Positions 1-9,298 of a stretch of 64,000 bases of DNA are shown in pieces. The notes under the pieces are model-generated. The model worked only from the letters and a program-made list of their open reading frames with translations, was not told where the DNA came from and did not search any database. The position numbers and the translations under genes are program-made. Numbering within the stretch: the stretch's first letter is position 1; each line of letters begins with the position of its first letter. The DNA comes from Ophiocordyceps camponoti-saundersi (nom. inval.) (Eukaryota > Ascomycota > Sordariomycetes > Hypocreales > Ophiocordycipitaceae): NCBI GenBank assembly GCA_003339415.1, contig PDHQ01000001.1, positions 324,676-388,675 of the forward strand, written 5' to 3'.

Positions 1-1437
1 GAGGAAGATGAGAAGAGTTAAACAGCCCGGGGGGGGGGGGTTTTTTGGCCCCCGGGGGGGGGGACAAAGGGGAGAAGGGGGGGGGAAGGGGGGGTTCCTC
101 CCCCCCCCCCCCCCCCCCCCCCCGGCTCAGAGCAGGCGGTCTCCGAAAAATAGGGAAGGGGGTGTGGGTTTGAAGATAGGTAGGGGAAGGGTGGTGTAGG
201 GTGTGTGTGAAGAAGGAAGAGGAAGAAGAGGAAGAGGAAGAGCAAGAAGAAGTTGAGGTTGAAGAAGAAGAACAAGGAAAATAACGAGGGGATACAAAAA
301 GAGAGAAAGAGAGAAACCAGTAAAAGAAGGAACAAGGTAACAAACAAGCACCTTGACCGTTTACTTCTCCTCTCTCTCTCTCTGTCTCTCTCGTCAACCT
401 CGCCTGTCGAGCCCTGTTGTCAAATCACAGCCGGTGCGAAACGACAACGTCTTTTATTTTCCCATCCCACCCCCCCCCCCCTCTCTTTGCCCTCCCCTTC
501 CCTGCCCATTTCTTCTTCTCTCTCTTCTATTCTATTCACAGAAAAAAAAGCTCTCCGGACTGAATCCCGATTCGTTCCCCAACATCACCACAGACGGAGT
601 GGATAGGTTGCTTGCTTAACTTGGCTTGCTTGCTGCTTCTTCTTCTCATCTTCTCATCATACGTTTACCCTCTCGTCTCTTGTTATTTTTTATTACATTT
701 TATATTATATTTTTGCTTGTGTGTCGTGGGATCTCATTCTTTGCAAACAGGGTCTCTCTTCCCGCTCTTGTCCGGAGGAAAAGAAGAAAAATATTATAAT
801 AATAAAGGGACTTATAAAAAGAGAAGAAAGGGAAGTGAAAAGGGGGGGGGCGTGGGAAAACGTTTGGGTGTGGAAGAAGAGTGCAAGTCAGTGACGGGGG
901 GTGACGACGAGGGGGGGGCAGACGGGGGGGGGTTGACGAAGAAGAAGAAGAAGAAGAACGTTGGATGAAGAGAGCGGAGGTGACGAGGAAGAAAGAAAAG
1001 CTACCCTTTTTATCTCTCCATCACTGACCTCCGTCTTGGCCCTCTTCACCGTCTCTGGCTTTCTCACTCACCTACCTATCTTCTTAAAAGGGGGTCGAAT
1101 CAACCACTCCTTCTTCTTCTGCCTCTTCTTTTCCCTCTCTTTCTCTCTCTCTCTCTCTCTCTTTTGGATCGACTTCCGGAAAGGAGAGAAGAAGAAAAAT
1201 CCTCGTCAAAACGGCTATTTCGTTGTTGGGAAAGGGGAAAAAAAAAGACGAGAGATCGTCGTCACTTGACGCCGCCACTTAACCAAGAGGACAACTTTGA
1301 CCAGTCACATCAACACACGCAACACGCACATACAACTCGTTGGCAACAACACTTTTGCAATCCAGTTGTGCATCATCATCATCCTCCTCCTCCGCCTCCT
1401 CCTCCTCCTCCTCCGCCAACGTCAACAAACCCTCATC
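1..1437. other. Low-complexity intergenic region
   Basis: This stretch holds long G and C runs (about 31-123), CT/TC tracts (about 364-393 and 1142-1163), A/G-rich blocks and a CTC/CCT-rich run just before 1438. I see no convincing gene. The open frames here translate to single-residue-biased peptides. The pyrimidine tracts before 1438 fit a fungal promoter or 5' leader. Confidence 0.6.
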
Positions 1438-1587
1438 ATGGCCAACTCCTGCGCCCACTCGTTCCGCATAATCAAGTCCGACAGCAGCTTGGTACAATGG
1501 ATATGCCAGCAATGCCGCTCAGGTCCTCACTGGGTCATCTACGAATGCATCTACTGCAAGCTTCATCTCTGCCGCTCCTGCGCATGA
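1438..1587 (+). CDS. Small Cys/His-rich (putative zinc-binding) protein, 49 aa
   Basis: This is a short single-exon protein. The ATG at 1438 is preferred over the upstream ATG at 1297, because the upstream extension is a low-complexity Ile/Leu run. The 49 residues hold C5, H7, C24, C27, H32, C37, C40, H43, C45 and C48. The CxxC pairs (WICQQC, ECIYC, CRSC) suggest one or two zinc sites. Codons have the C-rich third positions of real genes in this window. From memory, very short proteins with the same SGPHW...EC..C core occur in related fungi, but I cannot name a function. It has no signal peptide or membrane segment. It sits alone in a low-complexity region. Confidence 0.7.
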   Translation: MANSCAHSFRIIKSDSSLVQWICQQCRSGPHWVIYECIYCKLHLCRSCA

Positions 1588-4177
1588 AGAGATGTACACA
1601 TTCACCGGTGACGAAAAAAAAAAACACAACGCCCATCTACAACCATCGCCATGCCCATACACCGTTTCTTTCTCGACATGGGCTTACGTTGTTGTTTTTT
1701 TTTCCTCCTCTCGCCATTTCGGACCGGCCCAGCAGGCAAAGCGGTAGCCATGTCGTCGTCGTCACTCTGCCCTGCATCCTGCCCCAAACGGGCATCGGCT
1801 GCAGTGTGGCATCCGGCTCCGAGACATGATTTGCTGGGGGGGACTCACTTCTCTCTGCATGTCCCACGTGGAAAGTCCAAAGTTGCGGCCTTTTTTTTTT
1901 CTCTTTCGGAGGCGCCACTTTGTCCTTTTCTTCCTTTCTCTTCCTCTCTTTTCTTTTCCCTTGCTTTTCTTTTTTCCTGCTGCCTCTCTTTCGGTCTCTC
2001 TCTCTCTCTCTCTCTGTGTGTCTCTCTCCATCTTTCCCCCCCGTTCATCCACGTCCCTGGAATCCGCAAGTGGTGCCATGTTTCCTTCTTCCCTCTCACA
2101 CCTACCTAGTGAGACTAAAGTCATCTGACGAGAAGACAAGGCGGGTAGTTTTCTAGTTGTCTTTGTTTATTTCCTTTTTCTAGTCCTCTTTCCTCTCATC
2201 TCTTCTTCTTGCTTCCTTCTCCGTTGTCATTTCCCCGTTTCCTTTCTTTTTTCCTTTTGCTTTTATTCACCACTTTTGACCTTTCTTTTCCCCCCCTCCT
2301 TCGCCGGCCCCTTCCATATCAGGGTAGTAGCATCATTTCCTTGGCCAAAGGAAAAAAAGAAAACCAAGCGTCTGTCGAACCGGGGGGGGAGGGGAAAGCA
2401 GTAGGGGAGGTAGGGGAAAAAGGGCCCAGTCGGCGTATAGAAGGAAATTCGACGGTCAAGGTTAGAGAAAGATGATCTGGCTCGGTGCCAAGAAGGAAGA
2501 ATAAAAGAGAAGATGAGAATCAGAAATGAATATAACATACATACATACACAGCTTGTGCATACCGACATTTGCTCACCTATCTCCCTCTCTGTGCATCCG
2601 TCGTACCTCCAAACATACATACATACCTACACACACATCTTGACGCATATATCCGTACATACATACATCCAATCTATGGAGTTGCGTAGAAACAAAAAGA
2701 GCATCTCAAAAAAAGAGAGAGACAGACAGACAGACAGACAAAGACAGGGAGGGTCACATCAGATCAATAGGAGCGCTACCTCTACCAATCGACGTCGCGT
2801 CTCCTCTTTTCCTGCACGACGGTCCGTCCCGTCCGTTTTCCCCCCTGGTCCGGAGGCGCCGACGGCTTTTTCTGGAAGGGGTCCCCGCTGTGTGTGTTTG
2901 TCTGTGTCTGTGGTGTGTGTGTGTGTGTCTCTGCAGTTGCCGGCCCGGGGAGGGGAGAGGGGTGTGTTTTTTTTTATCCTTTCTTTTTTTGTTGTTCTAC
3001 GGATCCGGACGTTATACCTGGACTCTCTGTCTCTATCGATGTAGGTTTTGTGTAACGGTGGCGGGCATGTGTCAAGTCAACTCCCGACCTTTGTCTTTTC
3101 GCCGGGTAGAAGTAAGGGGTACATATATATGTGTGAGTCTTGCAAGAGCTGTCCTTGATAACTGGTAGGTAAATGTATGTATGTACCTACGGATATATGT
3201 AGGTGGTATCCGTGGGTAGCAGTCAGTGTTTGTCTCCTCTTCTTCTCCTCCTATCCGTGGCATATGATGACAGTGTTGGTTGTCATATGTAAGTTGTCAA
3301 CCGTCCTTCTTCCCCCCTCCCCCCTCTCTTTGGACATCCGTAGTGAGTGAGATCTACTCAGCCATATGTATGTATGTATGTACGTCTACTCCGTGCCTAT
3401 GGTAGCATCTACACATGTAAAGACGCCATCTTCTCCTTCACCGACGTCGTCGTCGTCAAACGCAACAACATACATATCCGTACCAACATACAGTAATAAA
3501 TCTGCACGTCGACAAGGAAATCCCTCTCCATCTCCAACGGAAATGCAGGAAATCTCTTCCGACGACTTGTATCGATTCATCCCTGCTATTTTCCCCTTGA
3601 AGAGGTAGGTGGTATTCGGTGTCATACAATAGAATCCGGCTGCCTATCCCACGACTCTTACAATGACCTACACACATACACATATATAGCCTCGATACCC
3701 CGAAGGAGAGATATGCATGTATCACCGTCGCTCACCCAAAAAAGGATATGCCGACAACCCTACAGCCCCGTCGACCGCTTGCTGCACCGGGGGCTTAATG
3801 CCGGGGAAGACAAAAAAAAATGAACCAGGTACCATCGTGAGTCGTAACCATGACTCGACGATCGAGATCATCATCATCTTCTTGAAAAGACCCGTCTCTA
3901 GATCGAAGAGTCTCGGGCGAGGCAGGCTTTGAAAAGCAGAAACTAGATGCCGGTCGCTTATTACACTTGATCTGAGGAAGCATCCTAGACTGCATTACAG
4001 GGCCGCAGTTGTCGCCTTCAACTATGCATGTAGAAGAGCTACCATGAACAACAGGCCCTTGCTGCTACCGAGCACACTGTTTTCCAATAGGTATGTGTTC
4101 CTATAAAAGTATGTACGAGAACCGCCGACGTCACTCATGTTTCTCCCCTTCCAGGCCCAAAACATCCCCTTGCCCAC
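1588..4177. other. Intergenic region rich in microsatellites
   Basis: I see no supported gene. The region holds CT tracts (about 1998-2030), CATA/TACA repeats (about 2531-2680), a GACA repeat (about 2719-2742), a GT-rich run (about 2889-2928) and GTAT repeats (about 3175-3186 and 3366-3382). Open frames here follow the repeats. Confidence 0.55.
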
Positions 4178-4748
4178 CTAATGTCGGAAGCAGACGATAG
4201 AGCTCACTTTACTAGCCCGAATACGCGCATCGTTGTTCCTATAACTCCACGAACGACCAGCGCAATTCGCCTTGCTTTACAAAATCCCCAAGTCAGTGTT
4301 TTCATCCTTTCTTGACTTCAATCTGATGGGAAGAGAGATGAAGGAAATCACGTACTCGAAAAGGATGCACTCGTCTCGACCCTGGCGGTCAATCAAGATG
4401 GACCTAACATGCTCGTGACTGACATAAAAGTAAGCGAAAAGTCGACGAGAGTAACCCAGAGAGACTCCGATGGTTGACGAGGATGGAAATCTCACAGCGA
4501 GCCGCGGAGGTCAATGCATTGTCCTTTTTGCCTGTCGAGAATCGTGCGAGCTGCGCCCGCCCAGTTCGGCTGGTTGAAGATGATGCCCTGCGAACCAAGT
4601 CTCAGCCCATCGAAAGATGAACTTTCCATCATAAGGGGGGGGGAAACGCGCTTACCATGTATGGCTCCTGAGCTTGAGTCCTGACCTCGACCGGCTCGGA
4701 AGCCACCAATGTGGCGAGAGCGAGGGTAGCGACGTTGCTGAAGAGCAT
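4178..4748 (-). CDS. Secreted small protein with beta/gamma-crystallin-like pattern, 109 aa, four exons
   Basis: Reconstructed by hand on the minus strand. Exons are 4748-4656, 4587-4496, 4403-4356 and 4274-4178. The three introns have GTAAGC, GTGAGA and GTACGT donors and AG acceptors, and every junction keeps frame (330 nt, stop TAG). The N-terminus (MLFSNVATLALATLVAS) looks like a signal peptide. The mature part has IFNQPNWAG, a Cys in QCIDL, then ECILFDKANCAG and KVSSIVCF. That order of aromatic-x-Asn-x-Gly and Cys-hydrophobic-x-Asp-x-x-Cys-x-Gly motifs is the layout of a single crystallin-type domain with two Greek keys and two possible disulfides. A TATATAAAG box lies about 155 bp upstream (4902-4910) and a CTTTG repeat lies in the leader. 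Function is unknown. Extracellular or effector-like is inference. Confidence 0.7.
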
Positions 4749-4901
4749 GATGACTGCTTTGCTTTGCTTTGCTTTGAGTAATTCAAATCAAGGTGAAGAA
4801 TTGAAACTGAAGATTTCAAGCAAGTAATCGCGCTTTACTGGCTACCTACCTACTCTTCTCACATCACATCCAGACCCCAGAGCGACGACAAACCCACACC
4901 C

Positions 4902-4910
4902 TTTATATAC
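4902..4910 (-). promoter_or_regulatory. TATA box of the secreted crystallin-like gene
   Basis: The minus strand reads GTATATAAAG here, about 155 bp upstream of the ATG at 4748. A clear TATA box is unusual in this window and fits an inducible small-protein gene. Confidence 0.5.
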
Positions 4911-6130
4911 ACGCAACCCAGCGTCCAAAGAGGGGGGAGAGAAAGCGAGAGAGCAACTCCGCGGGGGTTCCCATCAAAGCCGCCATTTCACCATCTTCTC
5001 ACATACATACATGTGTAGCTTTCCCTCTCCAAAAAAGGGCCTGCAGGGTTTCTTTTTTAGTCCGCAGCTGAAGCGAGCAAGAATTCAAGAAAGAAGAACG
5101 AATCAGACGGGCTGGTTCACCGCGCTGCCAAGACACTAATGACCAATAACCGTAAGCCCTTAGTGTGATTATTTTCTCTCTGCCTTCGTGGGGGGGGGGA
5201 TGTATTCGGTGTGTAGGATGCGGTTGGACGGGTGAGATGATGATGATGATGATGATTCTAGACTCTGTTGAAGAGCGGGGAGGGGAGGAGACAACGCTCC
5301 CGTCAAGTTCTCGCCCACGGACCTCACTCCATCTCCCCTCCCCTCCCCTCCCTCTCCCTTCAAGCTTCCCCGCACGTAAATCCAACGATGATCCCACGGA
5401 AGCTACATACATACCTACATACATACATATATGATATATCCGTACGGACGTATATCCCACCTTGTCGTCCTGATTCCCTTCTTCCTACCTCCTATCTTAT
5501 CCTATCCTATCTAGAACACACACATACCTACCTACACACACACACACATCCTGAAAGCAGATAAAGCAGCGCATTAAAACCCCCCCCTTCTTGAAACACC
5601 CAGAGACACGTTTCCCCCCTCCTTTTCCCCAAGAGCTACACTGACGTCATTTCCCCTCTCCCCTCTCAACCTCCAAGTTAAAAATCCAACACTAACTAGC
5701 TTTCTCCCTTCTTCGCCCATCATCGTCATCATCTTTTGTTGAGACAGGGTTCGGAAATAGTCGACATGTCACCTATAGCCTATAGGCTATAGCCTACTCC
5801 TACGTCCCTACAGAACACATACGCCCATGACCCACGCTGTCGGTATTGGCTCTTCCACACCCCCCTCAGGGCCCTCCCCTCCATCATGCTGTCCTCCCTC
5901 CCCCCTCCCCCCTTCGCTCCCCCCCCCCAACCGCTCTCCGCCATATCATGCTGCGCTTATCGTCGCCAGTCAAGACGCCCTTCGGTGCCCGAGTCCAGCC
6001 CATTCTCCATCTCTCTTCATCCCCCCCCCCCCTTTCCATCTCCTCCCCCCCCCCCGTTCATCTTCTTCACCTCCCCTTTCCCACCTAGGCCTTACTTAGC
6101 AAAACTTCTTCAATGCCCTCTCCCTCATCG

Positions 6131-6169
<39 letters not shown>

Positions 6170-6198
6170 GCTCTAGCGTCTTCTACACCCCGCCCGCC
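4911..6198. other. Intergenic region between two divergent genes
   Basis: No gene is supported. Contents are a GAT repeat (about 5234-5256), CATA repeats (about 5403-5430), CA-rich repeats near 5518-5550, a palindromic CTATAGCC/GGCTATAG element (5772-5796), C-rich tracts upstream of 6199 and a TCA repeat (about 6131-6168). Confidence 0.55.
5772..5796. repeat. CCTATAGCCTATAGGCTATAGCC-type element, copy 1
   Basis: The run alternates CTATAGCC and its reverse complement GGCTATAG, so it can form a hairpin. Related copies occur at 29051-29066 and 52511-52537 in this window. Confidence 0.75.
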
Positions 6199-7119
6199 AT
6201 GGATCCCCCCATCCGCCAACTGGATCTAAACAACTGCGGACCAGGCCTCGTCATAGACCGAGTCGGCCTCGCCCCGGGCCTCAGATCAAGCGCAGCCTTC
6301 TTCACCTTCCTGCGCGCAAACCTCGTCCTCACCCCCTCGGCCCTCTCCCCCACAACTACCACCACCACCACCATCAACAGCCCATTCTTCCCTTCACCCT
6401 CTGCCGCAGACACCATCTCGCTGGACGTCCTGTCGTCAGAGACGGAGCAGGACGAGGGCTTGAACCTCGTGGCCCGCTCCGTCGCCCAGATGGACCGACG
6501 CGCCGCCCAGGCCTTGGCCATTCACCCGCTGAGCCTCGGCCTCCTCGTCACTACCTGGGCCCTCGTCCTGCGCCTCGCTCGCTCCGGTCCCGTCCTCGTC
6601 TCCGCCGCCCTCGCAGCCGGCTACCTCTCCTTCGTCCGCCTCTGCACCCGCCGCTACCGACCCCTGGCTCGCGCGATTGACCGTTCCTGGCTGCAGCCCG
6701 ACTCCCATGACGTCGTCGTCGTCGGTGCCCGTCGTGCCGGCTCCCTCGTCGGCGTTCTCGTCCTCCGCCTCGAGCTGAACCGCGCCCATGCGTCTCCTTC
6801 TTCCTCGCCGCGTCGCAGGAGCCGCGGCGCGAGCCTTCGCGGTGGCAAGGGCGTCATCCGTGCTTGGACAACCCGTGTCGACTATCGCGGTATCGGCATC
6901 GGCAAGTCACTCTTGGCCGCCGCCGTCACCATCACCAAAGACAGGTGCGGAAGGGACGCGCAGCTCGGCTTCGCCAAGGATCATGCAAACAGCATCGACC
7001 TGCTTCCGGACCGCTTCGCCACCCCCTTCCGTAGATCCGAGGCGCAGGCCGCCAGAGCGCTGGAAGCGGCCGCAGAAGACTGGCAGCTTAGCAAGAAAAA
7101 GAAGAAGTGGCAGTGCTAA
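6199..7119 (+). CDS. GNAT-like N-acetyltransferase domain protein with membrane segments, 306 aa
   Basis: Single exon, with the ATG at 6199 as the first in-frame start after a pyrimidine-rich leader. The N-terminal half holds a Ser/Thr-rich insert with a poly-Thr run (about residues 52-59). About residues 110-155 form one or two hydrophobic segments (LSLGLLVTTWALVLRL and VLVSAALAAGYLSFV). The C-terminal third has DYRGIGIGKSLLAAAV, which matches the acetyl-CoA loop R/Q-x-x-G-x-G/A of the GNAT fold, followed by a short strand/helix region and a Lys-rich tail. The layout, hydrophobic pair then GNAT, resembles membrane-bound NAT8-like acetyltransferases. The substrate cannot be inferred. Its 3' end faces the H4-variant gene. 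Confidence 0.65.
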   Translation: MDPPIRQLDLNNCGPGLVIDRVGLAPGLRSSAAFFTFLRANLVLTPSALSPTTTTTTTINSPFFPSPSAADTISLDVLSSETEQDEGLNLVARSVAQMDRRAAQALAIHPLSLGLLVTTWALVLRLARSGPVLVSAALAAGYLSFVRLCTRRYRPLARAIDRSWLQPDSHDVVVVGARRAGSLVGVLVLRLELNRAHASPSSSPRRRSRGASLRGGKGVIRAWTTRVDYRGIGIGKSLLAAAVTITKDRCGRDAQLGFAKDHANSIDLLPDRFATPFRRSEAQAARALEAAAEDWQLSKKKKKWQC

Positions 7120-7452
7120 AGGCCACCTCCTTGTTGTTTTCAACAGTCACCAAAGATTTTGATACCCGTCCCCTCCCCGCCCGACGTTCTGGCTTGCCGG
7201 GTTAAAGGAACACTCTCATTATAAAGGGTCGAGCCCATGAGTATGGAAACACATCGGATTTGTTCTGCATGTTCAGTAGATACATGATGATATCATCAGC
7301 CTCTTATCATCAGTTGTGTGACGTGAATGACAGGAAAAAAATTCGTATGAAACCTGACGCCGTGCATCGTCGCTAAGAAAAAAGCAGTCCGCATGAGAAG
7401 TTCGAAACACTGAAACACAGTACAATGCAGAAAATTGCCTGCAGTCGTGCCT
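7120..7452. other. Convergent 3' intergenic spacer
   Basis: The 3' ends of the GNAT-like gene and the H4-variant gene face each other here. I see no gene or repeat. Confidence 0.6.
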
Positions 7453-8309
7453 TCACGGACTTTCCGGAACTTCATTCCGGCTCTGCTTGATCCTTTTCGA
7501 CGGGTTATAAGTAGCTGGGTCAAATCCATAGACCGGACGTCCAAGCCTGGCCAGGCTGTGTATGACCTGCGGAAAATGTCAGCCAAGCCAGGAGTCAGTA
7601 CGAAAGAGGGGGAGATAGTGTGTGTGTGTAAGCATCCAACGTACATCCAAGGTCGTTATAGTCTTTGCATTGCGATATTCGACGTATATTACACAAGATT
7701 GCAGTATCTGCTCACAACTCGTTAGCAAAGACGCAGTAACGCGAGAGGCGAAAAGAGTAAGCGGGACATGCCGTTTCGAGGCGACTTTTTAGTGCCAGCC
7801 TGACTTCATCGTAGATACCAGCCGATATTCTTTTGACGCCACCACGACGGGCGAGTCTCCTATCATGGCGTTAGCAATAAATATCAAGATAATGAAGGGA
7901 CGTCTTCGCACGAGGCGAAGAAGCAGGGGAAAGAAAACTCACCGAATGTCAGGGCGAGCTGAGAGACGGAGAAGTAGAAGAAAATCCTCAAGTCAGCCCC
8001 ACGAAGAACTTTCAAAAAGAGAGCAAAAAAAAATGCTACTCACTTATCCCTTTGATCGTATCGCGGGCGATCTTTCTACAAACCGATTCCCATCACCCGT
8101 CAGCAGAAACTCAATATCAGAAAAGAAAAAATAGCCGCAAACGGTCGCGAGAAATAAACCATCTCGGTAAAAGAAAAGGCGTTGTTTTTTTTTCCTTACC
8201 TATGGCGTTTACTCAACACCGTCTTCCCGCCAATAACCTTACGCGCAATATTCGACGGAAGCGCTCGTGCCGCCGCAGGGCCTCCTCGCGAGCTCTTGGT
8301 AGGCGCCAT
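7453..8309 (-). CDS. Divergent histone H4 variant (H4v-like), 140 aa, six exons
   Basis: Reconstructed by hand on the minus strand. Exons are 8309-8200, 8075-8044, 7958-7943, 7859-7772, 7707-7645 and 7566-7453. All joins keep frame (423 nt). The core follows canonical H4 without gaps: KRHRKIARDTIKGIT, RPDIRRLARRGGVKRIS, IYDEVRLALKSRLET, NAKTITTLDV and GRPVYGF. The N-terminal tail lacks the GRGKGGKGLGKGGA acetylation tail and is instead MAPTKSSRGG...KTVLS. About 22 residues follow YGF, where normal H4 ends in GG. Exon 3 is only 16 nt. Intron 4 (7771-7708) appears to be GC-AG (ACG|GCATGT...GAGCAG), which is needed to match H4 length exactly. Neurospora is known to carry a diverged H4 gene (hH4v). 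I infer orthology to it, a nucleosomal or specialised chromatin role. Expression is unknown. Confidence 0.85.
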
Positions 8310-9298
8310 GAAAGCTTTGTCACTCGCCGTGAATATCGTCTGGGGTCGTCGAAGGTGTATGAGGGATATGGCGTTGGGGGGGAGAGAGAGGGAATGGGGA
8401 GGGGAGGGGGAGGGAGATGCGCGGATAGGATCTTGGTTGTAAATAAAGACGGATATTTGCACAACAGTCGGTCGCTGCGAATGAGAGATGAAAGAATACC
8501 ATTTCGCACTGAAGAATGAAGGGCCCCGCTTTTCTAATCAGCCACATTTCGCCACACCCCCGCTTTCCAAGGGACGAATCCTCAGCCTCCTCTCTTATCT
8601 CATCCTTCTCTCTCATCCTCCTCACTCACTCGTCATCCTCCTCATCCGCCAGCCTTGCCCAATCAACTGTCAGCTATCAAACACAACTACTGTCGAACGC
8701 ACCAAAGGCCTTGCTTTTCCCCTTGTTAAACGCCCTTGTCACCGTAGCCTTACATCATCTCTTTCATCCCTGTTTGGTAAAAATTTGGGATACCTCGCCC
8801 CCAAGAGCAGAACAGATGCTCAACGTCCTGCGGTAAAGTGCCTACGCCGTTAACGCCTATCAGGTATGTAGCTATACCTACCACCTACGTAGGCACTACT
8901 GAGCACACTCATGGAACAACTTCTCCCAGGCCAAGCTACCTCACATCCGCACTCCCAAGGCCTTCATCATCCATTCGCTTCGAAGACGTAGAAAGACTCC
9001 GGCACAAGTAGTGACCATTCCTGTTCATTGAAATCCTCTGCCTATGTACCTAGGGAAATGGAGCAAAGCAAATCCGTAACGCCGATGCACGCCCTCGTCA
9101 AAACAAAAGTCGTTGCGGTTGGGCCGTGCAGGGGTATAAAGGTGACGAGACGGCATTAAACATCAGGAAAAGGGGAGGGGAAAATCACTGGGCTTGACGC
9201 TTTCACCGCACGACAATGACCCGGAGCGAGTGCAGCACGACTCGTGATGATGAGTCAGTTCATTTTCCACATCTTCGTCCGCCACTTTAAACCACTGT
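8310..9298. other. Intergenic region between H4 variant and areB
   Basis: This holds the 5' flank of the H4 variant and the 3' flank of areB. A pyrimidine-rich tract lies at about 8575-8650 and a TATAAA-like site at about 9134. I see no gene. Confidence 0.55.

Noticed and set aside
1..123. G and C homopolymers at the window edge
   Set aside because: Taken as low-complexity DNA or an assembly weak spot. No quadruplex or gene claim is justified from sequence alone.
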